Below, piece after piece: positions 35,091 through 41,545 of a stretch of DNA of 41,545 nt (its first letter is position 1; each line of letters starts with the position of its first letter). Source of the DNA: Scytonema sp. RU_4_4 (lineage in GTDB: Bacteria; Cyanobacteriota; Cyanobacteriia; Cyanobacteriales; Nostocaceae); assembly GCA_012031965.1 (NCBI GenBank), contig JAAUSC010000042.1:1-41545 (forward strand), given 5' to 3'. The notes below the pieces were generated by a model. It was not told where the DNA came from and did not search any database. It was given only the letters and a program-made list of their open reading frames with translations. Both the position numbers and the translations under genes were made by a program.

Positions 35091-37847
35091 TTAGTAAGAA
35101 AGCAATTGTGCATTGAGAGCTTTGGTAATGCGATCGCCACTTTCTTCTAAGTGAGCTAACGTGTAAATATCCAGTTTTTCGCTGTGTTGTTTAACATCAG
35201 TATCAATAGCTTTGAGCAGCTGGCGCAATTCATACCAAGCTATTGTACGACCATCTTCAGGGGCATAAGTCGTACGCAACACCATGCCTAGCAAGATATT
35301 TAGATATTCCCGTTGCAGCGAACGGCGGATACTAGAAATTGATATATCTGACTCAGGGCTTAGAACTTCAGTCCAAATGCCTTTTTGCAATGTGTCAAAT
35401 AGTTCTGGTATTGTTAGGGCTTGCCCAGGCAAAGTTTTGAGTTCTAAATCTCGTAAACGATTTAGGCGATCGCCATCTAATAAAGTTCGCAGTGTCGCAC
35501 TTTGAAGGTCTAGGATACGCTCATGAATTGGATAATCGAGACGGTAGACAGGTACAGGGTTACCCCAGTGTGAAAAGCGCGATGGTGCTAATTGATTGAG
35601 CAATTGTGGTGAGAAACGAAAAGCGTCTTCAGCAAATACATACTCCTGCAACTTTGTCAATGTTTGATGTTGTTTTTCTAGAGGAACTGGTACAAAGTGA
35701 GCATGAGTATCATCTAAAGTGTGATGACGTCTAAAAGATTGCCCACCAATGTATTTAGTGAGCAAAATAGCATTACGGAAATAGTATTTAAATATTCTGT
35801 TAAACAACAAACGTAGGTCACTATAACTTTCTCCTCTCAATGGAGAACGCTTCTCTAGACGCTGCCACATTATGCGGGCATTATCCATTTGCCATTGAGA
35901 ATAAACTAACACATCACTACTCATGTCCCAGACATTTGCAAGAGGATTAATGTCCCAGATATCTTCATCAGTCGCGTAGGATAATTCTGGTTGAGGCGAC
36001 GCTAAAGCAATTTCCTCCAAAAAAGGCTTTTCAGTCAAAGGAGTGATTCCCTCAAGCATTAGGTGCGAGTACCTTTTGTAACCGTACTCAATTGCCCATT
36101 CATCGTAGGGACCAATAATAGCTGGAAAATAATCGCCTTGTTGTACTCCTTGCGGTGCTATGTTGACAGGTACATAATCCATCACTGAACCGACTAGACC
36201 TTTGGTGTGAGTGATTTCAGTGTTATTTAACTCCTGGGGTGCTAACATTGTGCTGCCGTGAAAGTTGTGGCGTAAACCAAGAGTGTGTCCAACTTCATGA
36301 GCGATGAGATAACGCAGATATTCATGCACGTACTTCTTCATCTGGTCACTACTTGGTGTCGCATCTTGTACAAGTGACAGCGCCAGCGCCCCCATAGCTG
36401 CTTGAAAAGAAGATTCCATACCGTAGCAGAAGTCAGAATCACTACACAAAAAGTTCCTATTTTCTACTGTTGATTTTTGAACACCAGTTGTGGTGCGCTG
36501 GCTCATTGTGACTCCAGACTTTGCATAGAGACTCATGGGGTAGAAGTCATCTGAATTTGCTTCTATCAGTGTGCGATAATTTTGCGGAACTGAGCGCACC
36601 ATATTCGCATCGACAATGATGTCTGCATCTACGATTTCCCCAGTGAGTGGATTGACGCGCATTAGTCCTCTTGCAAAACCTGCATCTAGAGAATTAAACC
36701 AGCGAATCGTGTTATAACGTACATCTGCGGGGTGCCAATCAGCATCATCTGGCATTTGTCGTACTTCAATGGCATTTTGAAATCCTGCTTTTTCAAATGC
36801 TTTGTTCCACATCAAGACGCCTTCACGAATTGCGTCGCGGTATTCCAACGGTACGGCATTTTCAATCCAAAACACAATCGGCTTTTTTGGTGGAGACAAA
36901 GCAGCATTTGGATCAGATGGTTCAAGATGCCAACGGTTGATGTAACGTACAAATGGTTCTTTGCCAGTATTATTAGAGAAATCCTGAAAGGCAGTAATGA
37001 AATATCCCACTTTCTCGTCAGCCAATCTGGGAATATAACCGTTGTTTTCTTTGAGTTGGGAAAAACTATAGTGTACTTTGAGAGTGAGTGCTCTGTTGTC
37101 AGGTAAGGTTATTAAATTTGCTCCTTCTGGTGATGAAAAACCATAAATCGAATCAATCTCTAAGTTTAAAGGAAAGCTGTTGACATCACTAAAATATGAC
37201 TTGCTTCCTTCTAACTGATAATCAGTCTGCAAAGAGTATTTTAATAGAGAAGTTAATCCAGGAAAATCCTGCATGAGCAGGTCATTTATATCAATAAGAA
37301 GATTTTTACTGTATGGGTCGATACAAACTATATTGACTGCATATAGAACAGAGTCGCTAAATGAACGAGCAAGCGATCGCTGTTCTGGTTGACCTGGTTC
37401 TGTACGGAACTTAACATTACGAATCACAAAGTGCAAATTATTGTTAACTCGCTGGAAGTAGAAGAGAAAATCTTGCAGAGGGAGTCCACTATAAAGTCCG
37501 CTTTCCCCTACACCTGATTCTAAAGTCACAATACCTAAGTAATTTTTATTGAGTTGCTCTGGCTTAATTTCCCAATAGATTTCGTCAGATTCTTTACTGC
37601 GATAAAGCGTGAATAATCCCTCTAACTTATCTGCACCTCTGACTATCTCGCGAAATCTTCGCAAATCGTCCTTCCAGTTCTCTCTGGGCGTATCGTCAGC
37701 CATTGCTAGCTTTTCAATTCCCGGTAGTGTATTTAATTGCTGTACGTAAACATCTGAAAGTTCGTTAGCTCCTGCGTAATTAGCTCCTAGCAACAGGTTG
37801 TACGATAACACTATGTATATTAATAATCTTGTTACCCAGTCTTTCAT
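35091..37847 (-). CDS. Secreted zinc-dependent metalloprotease (DUF5117/DUF4953 type)
   Basis: 918 aa. An N-terminal signal peptide is likely (LLIYIVLSYNLLLGANYAGA), so export to periplasm or outside is expected. Residues ~60-290 form the DUF5117-like part (GIVTLESGVGESGLYSGLPL). The metzincin-type motif HEVGHTLGLRHNF is at residues 517-529 (His517, His521 and His527 zinc ligands, Glu518 catalytic), with a following Met-turn candidate SVMDYVPVN. The C-terminal DUF4953-like region is helical. Length is normal for this family of large zinc peptidases. It is monocistronic, and its substrate is unknown. Confidence 0.92.
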   Translation of the reverse strand: MKDWVTRLLIYIVLSYNLLLGANYAGANELSDVYVQQLNTLPGIEKLAMADDTPRENWKDDLRRFREIVRGADKLEGLFTLYRSKESDEIYWEIKPEQLNKNYLGIVTLESGVGESGLYSGLPLQDFLFYFQRVNNNLHFVIRNVKFRTEPGQPEQRSLARSFSDSVLYAVNIVCIDPYSKNLLIDINDLLMQDFPGLTSLLKYSLQTDYQLEGSKSYFSDVNSFPLNLEIDSIYGFSSPEGANLITLPDNRALTLKVHYSFSQLKENNGYIPRLADEKVGYFITAFQDFSNNTGKEPFVRYINRWHLEPSDPNAALSPPKKPIVFWIENAVPLEYRDAIREGVLMWNKAFEKAGFQNAIEVRQMPDDADWHPADVRYNTIRWFNSLDAGFARGLMRVNPLTGEIVDADIIVDANMVRSVPQNYRTLIEANSDDFYPMSLYAKSGVTMSQRTTTGVQKSTVENRNFLCSDSDFCYGMESSFQAAMGALALSLVQDATPSSDQMKKYVHEYLRYLIAHEVGHTLGLRHNFHGSTMLAPQELNNTEITHTKGLVGSVMDYVPVNIAPQGVQQGDYFPAIIGPYDEWAIEYGYKRYSHLMLEGITPLTEKPFLEEIALASPQPELSYATDEDIWDINPLANVWDMSSDVLVYSQWQMDNARIMWQRLEKRSPLRGESYSDLRLLFNRIFKYYFRNAILLTKYIGGQSFRRHHTLDDTHAHFVPVPLEKQHQTLTKLQEYVFAEDAFRFSPQLLNQLAPSRFSHWGNPVPVYRLDYPIHERILDLQSATLRTLLDGDRLNRLRDLELKTLPGQALTIPELFDTLQKGIWTEVLSPESDISISSIRRSLQREYLNILLGMVLRTTYAPEDGRTIAWYELRQLLKAIDTDVKQHSEKLDIYTLAHLEESGDRITKALNAQLLSY

Positions 37848-38029
37848 TCTTTCGCTTCCCGTAGCAAAGCAGTTCTGATGTCTGCATCCCCCTTAAGTAT
37901 TAATAGATTAGCTTTTTTTCTCTTTTTAAGAAAGTCATGTATTTTACTAAAGTGACTAGAAAAGTTATGGAAGACCTAAAACAAACAATCATCACATCCT
38001 CCAACAGACCTCTGGAACAGTGAAAAAAT

Positions 38030-38161
38030 TGGTATTCTCCGGTAGCAGAGGCTTACAACAAGACAAGACCCCGCTATCCTAAAAATTTGATTCACCAGGT
38101 TGTGGAGGTTGCTCAACTCTCCACCAACTCAAAAATTCTTGAAGTAGGATGTTATGTATGA
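38030..38161 (+). pseudogene. N-terminal remnant of a class I SAM methyltransferase
   Basis: The frame from 38030 reads WYSPVAEAYNKTRPRYPKNL, then a helix, then SKILEVGCYV and a TGA at 38159-38161. This matches the start of a cyanobacterial SAM-dependent methyltransferase up to motif I (ILEVGCGxG), where homology stops. An in-frame TGA also lies just upstream (38021-38023). The rest of the ~270-aa protein is missing, so this is a deletion remnant, 75 bp before xisH. Confidence 0.8.
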
Positions 38162-38236
38162 AGTTCATGAGGCAGTTCCCGCTACCTTCTTGCACTAGTC
38201 GAGTTTCGCTTGTGTTTAGTACCACCGAAAAGCTGA

Positions 38237-38644
38237 ATGGCTAAAGACCGCTTCCACGATGCAGTTAAAAAGGCTCTAGAAAAAGAAGGATGGACAATTA
38301 CTGCCGATCCCTACCAGATGAACGTAGGAGATGTGGATTTTGAAATCGACTTGGCAGCACAGATGTTAGCAGCTGAACGCGCAGGGGAAAAAATCGCTAT
38401 CGAAATCAAAAGTTTCATCGGTCGTTCAAATGTATCGGATTTTCACACAGCCCTTGGACAATTTATCAACTATCAGTTTGCTCTTGAAGAATTTGAACCA
38501 GAACGAAAACTTTACCTGGCAGTACCTGAGTCTATTTATAACTCGTTTTTTCAGCGTCGTTTTATTGTGTCAGTCATTGAACGAACTCAAATTAGTTTAC
38601 TAATTTACGATGAGAAACAGGAGGTTATTATCCAATGGCTGTAG
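38237..38644 (+). CDS. xisH: XisH-family protein
   Basis: 135 aa, whole family length. MAKDRFHDAVKKALEKEGWT, the block DPYQMNVGDVDFEIDLAA and IAIEIKSFIGRSNVSDFHTA are XisH signatures. E-x-K in IEIKSF after the acidic block resembles a PD-(D/E)xK nuclease core; this is inference. XisH and XisI were named as accessory factors for fdxN-element excision in Anabaena, but many copies are far from any excision element, as here: no XisF-type recombinase is in the window. It overlaps xisI by ten bases. Confidence 0.95.
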   Translation: MAKDRFHDAVKKALEKEGWTITADPYQMNVGDVDFEIDLAAQMLAAERAGEKIAIEIKSFIGRSNVSDFHTALGQFINYQFALEEFEPERKLYLAVPESIYNSFFQRRFIVSVIERTQISLLIYDEKQEVIIQWL

Positions 38645-38967
38645 AGAGATATCGTCAAATCATCCAACAGTTAATTTTAGAACGGGCACAAAGGCGATCG
38701 CCTCTAGAAGAAATTGAGATACAAGCGATTCTGGATACCGAGCGCGACCATTACCTTTTGCTACATACAGGCTGGCGTGGGAATCGTCGAACACATGGAT
38801 GCAGTCTACATCTCGATATCAAAGACGGCAAAATCTGGATTCAGCATGATGGGACAGAAGTAGGAATTGCTACACAACTGCTAGAATTGGGTGTACCAAA
38901 AGAAGATATTGTTTTGGCGTTTCACTCTCCTTATATGCGCCAATTTACGGAGTTTGCCACCAGCTGA
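38635..38967 (+). CDS. xisI: XisI-family protein
   Basis: 110 aa, whole family length. Typical features: MAVERYRQIIQQLILERAQ, FDTERDHYLLLHTGW-like ILDTERDHYLLLHTGWRG, HGCSLHLDIKDGKIWIQHDGT and LGVPKEDIVLAFHSPYMRQF. It starts ten bases inside xisH, so the pair is translationally coupled and probably forms a complex. An AGGAGG-like GGAGGTTA sits just ahead of the ATG. The molecular role is unknown outside the fdxN element. Confidence 0.95.
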   Translation: MAVERYRQIIQQLILERAQRRSPLEEIEIQAILDTERDHYLLLHTGWRGNRRTHGCSLHLDIKDGKIWIQHDGTEVGIATQLLELGVPKEDIVLAFHSPYMRQFTEFATS

Positions 38968-39124
38968 GCGTTTTACTGCTCGATTCCTGCTTTTGACCGT
39001 GATTTATTTATTGCTTGATTGAACTTTCTAGTCAGAATTTTATCTATAATCAGTACTAACCTACCTACCAATTTCTTTGCGATTGCCGCAAGAGCAGACG
39101 CGTTTTGGCTTATCACCACGTTGA

Positions 39125-39841
39125 TCAGATTCCCGACTTGTTGAAGAAGTCGGGAATGTTGCCCAAAAGCCTTGTGTTGGAAAAAAGCCGTCCCACTAAC
39201 TCAGCACGAGAAGAAACTTCAAGCTTCCGAAACATTCGTTTTAAAGCTTGCTTTACAGAATTTTCTGTAATCCAAAGGGCTGTACCAATTTCAGCATTTG
39301 TTTGCCCTTGTGCGACTAATTCCGCAATTTGAATTTCACGCGGTGTTAAGCGATTAATATTCAAAGAATTGAATTCTGTTGATTGTGACCATGTTGTTGT
39401 TAACCAGGTTGACAGATGAAGACAAAGAGCACTCAAATCAGCAAGTTCCTGAGCATTAAACGCAGAAGTACCGCGAACGCGGGTAAAGCCAACTCCGCCC
39501 ACAAGGCGACCATAACTAACAATTGGTCCAGCCATCACATGCGCGTGATCAGAACGTGGACAAATCATCGACCACGCCCCACGAGGTAATAATAATTCTT
39601 CGTGAACTGGCGCATGATGCTCAACTACGTAACGTAAAACGGGATTATGTTCTAAAGATAAAGCTAATTTAACAATGCCCTGAAGATTTGTTTCCACAAG
39701 GGGAAGCTGGTCAAAGAAAAAAAGCCCCCAACGTTGAGCAAAAAAATATTCGCCAATTCTGACCATGACGTGCAGTCGTAGTTCCTGCTCATCATGAGCT
39801 TGAGCGATCGCCCGAAATAAAGACTGCAAAGAATTTGTCAT
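39125..39841 (-). CDS. LuxR-family transcriptional regulator
   Basis: 238 aa. The N-terminal ~150 residues look like a GAF-type sensor (VMVRIGEYFFAQRWGLFFFD ... VMAGPIVSYGRLVGGVGFTR). The C-terminal HTH is clear: RLTPREIQIAELVAQGQTN, then GTALWITENSVKQALKRMFRK. It diverges from the rhodanese gene, with 138 bp between starts that contain two small palindromes, so it may regulate that gene. Its last eleven residues (NIPDFFNKSGI) are encoded by the CCCGACTT dispersed hairpin (39128-39158). The original C-terminus was probably replaced or extended. Confidence 0.9.
   Translation of the reverse strand: MTNSLQSLFRAIAQAHDEQELRLHVMVRIGEYFFAQRWGLFFFDQLPLVETNLQGIVKLALSLEHNPVLRYVVEHHAPVHEELLLPRGAWSMICPRSDHAHVMAGPIVSYGRLVGGVGFTRVRGTSAFNAQELADLSALCLHLSTWLTTTWSQSTEFNSLNINRLTPREIQIAELVAQGQTNAEIGTALWITENSVKQALKRMFRKLEVSSRAELVGRLFSNTRLLGNIPDFFNKSGI
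39128..39158. repeat. CCCGACTT dispersed hairpin, second copy
   Basis: GATTCCCGACTT (39128-39139) pairs with AAGTCGGGAAT (39147-39157). It is similar to 29913-29943. Here it is translated as the C-terminus of the LuxR regulator and could also act as its terminator. Confidence 0.8.
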
Positions 39842-39854
39842 CTAATTTGCCATC

Positions 39855-39922
39855 TATAAGTTACAGAAAATAAGTTACAGAAAAAATGACTGGGTGTACT
39901 CGTTCGAGGACTAGGCGTAGTC
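39855..39922. promoter_or_regulatory. Candidate operator region between luxR and rhodanese genes
   Basis: A direct repeat TAAGTTACAGAAAA occurs twice near 39857-39886. Next come the palindrome CTCGTTCGAG (39899-39908) and the inverted repeat GACTAGGCGTAGTC (39909-39922). Such signals suit binding by the divergent LuxR regulator; binding is not shown. The rhodanese ribosome binding site AAGGAG is at 39965-39970. Confidence 0.45.
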
Positions 39923-39979
39923 GGGGAATCAATTTTACTCTAGCGTCATCGACATTTACACAGCAAGGAGTAACGTCCT

Positions 39980-40834
39980 ATGTCACCGTTAAATTACGCT
40001 CATTCTGAAGTTCTTGTAGATACTGAGTGGGTTGCTGAGCATTTGCATGACCCTAAAGTGCGTCTTATTGAAGTGGACATGGATGCAACAGCTTATGACT
40101 CCGGTCATATTCCTGGGGCTGTCTTCTGGAACGGATTCACCACCATCCTACAACGCAATTACCGCTTCAATTTTGATAAAAGTGCGTTGGAAGAACTGCT
40201 CGCACGCTCAGGTATCGCAAATGATACGACTGTTGTTATTTATGGTAACCATAATGCGAGCGCCCCTATTGTCTTTTGGTTTTTAAAAATATTCGGGCAT
40301 GATGATGTACGAGTCATGAATGGTAGTCGCAAAAAATGGCTTGTTGAAGAACGCCCTCTGTTGACTGAAACACCTGTCATCACGACAACAACATATACAG
40401 TACAGAAGCTTGATTCAAGCATACGTGCAATGCGGGAGCAGGTGCAAGCGAGTATTGGCAAATTGGATCGTGTTTTGGTGGATGTACGAACATCCCAAGA
40501 GTATCACGGCGAATGGTTCAGCACGAAGCCACCAGAAGGAACAGAACGTGCGGGGCACATTCCAGGTGCAGTTCACATTCCATACGAATCAGCCCTGAAT
40601 GAAGATGAGACATTCAAATCAGCCGAAGAACTGTACGCCTTATACAGCAGCAAAGGCGTTACCGCTGACAAGGAAGTGATAACGTATTGCGCTGTTGGGG
40701 CACGTTCCTCACATAGTTGGTTTGTGTTGAAGTATTTGCTGGGCTATCAAAATGTACGTAATTACGACGGTTCTTGGAATGAGTGGGGGAACAAACCCGA
40801 CACGCCTGTGGAGGTACAATCACTAGTGATTTAA
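39980..40834 (+). CDS. Sulfurtransferase, two rhodanese domains
   Basis: 284 aa, two rhodanese domains. The N-terminal one is inactive-type (VRLIEVDMDATAYDSGHIPG ... VIYGNHNASA lacks the Cys). The C-terminal one carries the active Cys237 in YCAVGARSSHSW. VLVDVRTSQEYHGE and GHIPGAVHIPY are the typical CH2 segments. It transfers sulfane sulfur from thiosulfate or 3-mercaptopyruvate; the loop CAVGAR favours thiosulfate-type enzymes, a guess. AAGGAG lies nine bases before the ATG. It diverges from the LuxR regulator. Confidence 0.94.
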   Translation: MSPLNYAHSEVLVDTEWVAEHLHDPKVRLIEVDMDATAYDSGHIPGAVFWNGFTTILQRNYRFNFDKSALEELLARSGIANDTTVVIYGNHNASAPIVFWFLKIFGHDDVRVMNGSRKKWLVEERPLLTETPVITTTTYTVQKLDSSIRAMREQVQASIGKLDRVLVDVRTSQEYHGEWFSTKPPEGTERAGHIPGAVHIPYESALNEDETFKSAEELYALYSSKGVTADKEVITYCAVGARSSHSWFVLKYLLGYQNVRNYDGSWNEWGNKPDTPVEVQSLVI

Positions 40835-40874
40835 TCTGCTTTCTGGATATCCACACTGTAACGCAAGTCGGTGT

Positions 40875-41046
40875 ATTGTGAATGCATCGACTCACATTGT
40901 GAATGCATCGACTCACATTGTGAATGCATCGACTCGCATTGTGAATGCATCGACTTGCATTGTGAATGTATCGACTCGCATTGTGAATGCATCGACTTGC
41001 ATTGTGAATGCATCGATTCGCATTGTGAATGCATCGACTTGCATTG
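40875..41046. repeat. 21-bp tandem repeat, eight units
   Basis: Eight consecutive 21-bp units (ATTGTGAATGCATCG + ACTCAC-type end) run from 40875 to 41042. Unit ends vary: ACTCAC, ACTCGC, ACTTGC, ATTCGC. Since 21 is a multiple of three, frames stay open on both strands (CECIDSH or NASTHIV on plus, CESMHSQ on minus), but I see no ribosome binding site and treat these as repeat DNA. It starts 40 bases after the rhodanese stop. Confidence 0.95.
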
Positions 41047-41310
41047 CGATCGCCTACTTTGAGAACAAGGGAACAAGGAAAGCAGATAATCTCTCAAGCG
41101 ATCGCCTACTTTGAGAACAAGGGGACAAGGGGGACAGAGAATCTTTGAGGCGATCGCCTACTTTCTCAAGATTTTGTCATTCTGAGCATAGCGATAGCGG
41201 AGCGAAGAATCTCCAGAGCGATCGCCTACTTTGAGAATAAGGGGACAAGGAGAGCACAGAATCTCTCAAGCGATCGCCACCTAAAAGCGGGCACTTTGCG
41301 CGATCGCCGC
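41046..41310. repeat. HIP1-punctuated ~52-bp repeat array
   Basis: GCGATCGC starts at 41046, 41098, 41150, 41218, 41270 and 41300, with spacings of 52, 52, 68, 52 and 30. Three units share CTACTTTGAGAACAAGG-like text and ATCTCTCAA ends. The third has instead the TTGTCATTCTGAGCATAGCG-type dispersed repeat. No gene is seen. Confidence 0.9.
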
Positions 41311-41315
41311 CTACC

Positions 41316-41391
41316 AACCTCACCCTCGCTTTTTACTGCGTAAAAATCTTTCCCTCTCCTTAGTAAGGAGAGGGATGCCGACAGGGCAGGG
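41316..41391. repeat. Hairpin-containing dispersed repeat, right copy (inverted)
   Basis: Reverse complement of 1-76 with a few differences, including the CTCTCCTTAGTAAGGAGAG hairpin. Here it overlaps the 3' end of the partial minus-strand gene and supplies its last codons. A 21-base match to 13204-13224 follows at 41404-41424. Confidence 0.9.
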
Positions 41392-41545
41392 TAAAGTAAA
41401 CACGTATGAATGCAACACGCGTATCATTCCACAACCCAACTCACCGACGACTGCCAACATCATCACACAGGTTGCGATCGCATCCTGAACACTAGGGTTA
41501 TACTTCAAATAATCATGCGCCCAAGCGCAACCGCGTGCCAGTAAG
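41320..41545 (-). CDS. Partial: C-terminal tail of a probable WD40/STAND protein
   Basis: The frame is open to the right edge and reads LLARGCAWAHDYLKYNPSVQD, which resembles the last residues of cyanobacterial WD40-repeat STAND proteins (compare EKGCSQIRDYLK at the end of the gene at 30135). After this it continues into non-family sequence and then into the hairpin repeat (LPCPVGIPLLTKERERF), stopping at 41320-41322. The gene body lies outside the window, so the assignment rests on the short tail only. Confidence 0.55.
   Translation of the reverse strand, partial: LLARGCAWAHDYLKYNPSVQDAIATCVMMLAVVGELGCGMIRVLHSYVFTLPCPVGIPLLTKERERFLRSKKRG

Noticed and set aside
40871-41114. Overlapping open frames on both strands over the 21-bp repeat, encoding heptapeptide repeats
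   Set aside because: The period is a multiple of three, so several frames are open automatically. There is no ribosome binding site, no family similarity, and alternative frames are equally open.
40868-41310. CRISPR array
   Set aside because: The 21-bp units are contiguous without spacers, and the ~52-bp array has repeated rather than unique sequence between HIP1 sites. No cas gene is present.

Overview
The window looks like chromosome of a filamentous, probably heterocyst-forming cyanobacterium (Nostocales type). The reasons are frequent HIP1 octamers (GCGATCGC), heptanucleotide tandem repeats, several families of small palindromic dispersed repeats, an xisH/xisI pair, PatA-N-terminal-domain and WD40/STAND proteins, and cyanobacterial versions of housekeeping genes. 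The genus cannot be fixed from the sequence alone. Both ends of the window carry the same ~75 bp hairpin repeat in opposite orientation.

Layout. 0.2-5 kb: a propeller-transglutaminase-like protein (-) diverges from a PacL-type Ca2+ P-type ATPase (+). 5.2-9.3 kb: an RNA/translation block on the + strand, with ffh, rpsP, a KH protein (khpA) overlapping rpsP, rpsU (GTG start, 58 aa) and a PhoH ATPase. 9.4-10.6 kb: a ChuX/HutX-like heme-handling protein converges on a stand-alone protoglobin. 10.9-12.5 kb: a PATAN (DUF4388) protein and a Roadblock/LC7 protein, both (-). 13.2-14.7 kb: short-form hisG (-) and an OmpR-type response regulator (+). 14.7-18.5 kb: a (-) strand envelope/polysaccharide cluster of two GT2 glycosyltransferases, a WcaF-like acetyltransferase and an acyltransferase. 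19.0-22.6 kb: an unknown (-) protein, cobU, an unknown Cys-rich protein and rnz. 23.9-26.2 kb: a Wzc-like BY-kinase for exopolysaccharide, after a 1.1 kb AT-rich gap. 26.3-28.1 kb: an orphan sigma-70-like factor, a truncated DOPA-dioxygenase-like remnant and a HAD hydrolase.

28.5-33.8 kb is the most accessory-looking part. A small RRM protein and a CHAT (caspase-like) protein lie in tandem and face a convergent nSTAND NTPase-WD40 gene split by one missing base. The CHAT protein has Glu where the family His is expected. This locus resembles bacterial conflict/signalling cassettes and is the best candidate for an undescribed system; that reading is inference. 34-41 kb: an aldo/keto-reductase-like protein with a degraded active site, a secreted zinc metalloprotease, a methyltransferase stub, xisH-xisI, and a LuxR regulator diverging from a rhodanese. 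The right edge holds a 21-bp x8 tandem repeat, a HIP1-punctuated array and the C-terminal tail of another probable WD40 protein.

A recurring theme is that small repeats enter coding sequence. Two genes start inside heptamer repeats, one WD40 blade carries an in-frame repeat insert, and three proteins (a glycosyltransferase, the LuxR regulator and the right-edge WD40-type protein) end in repeat-encoded residues.
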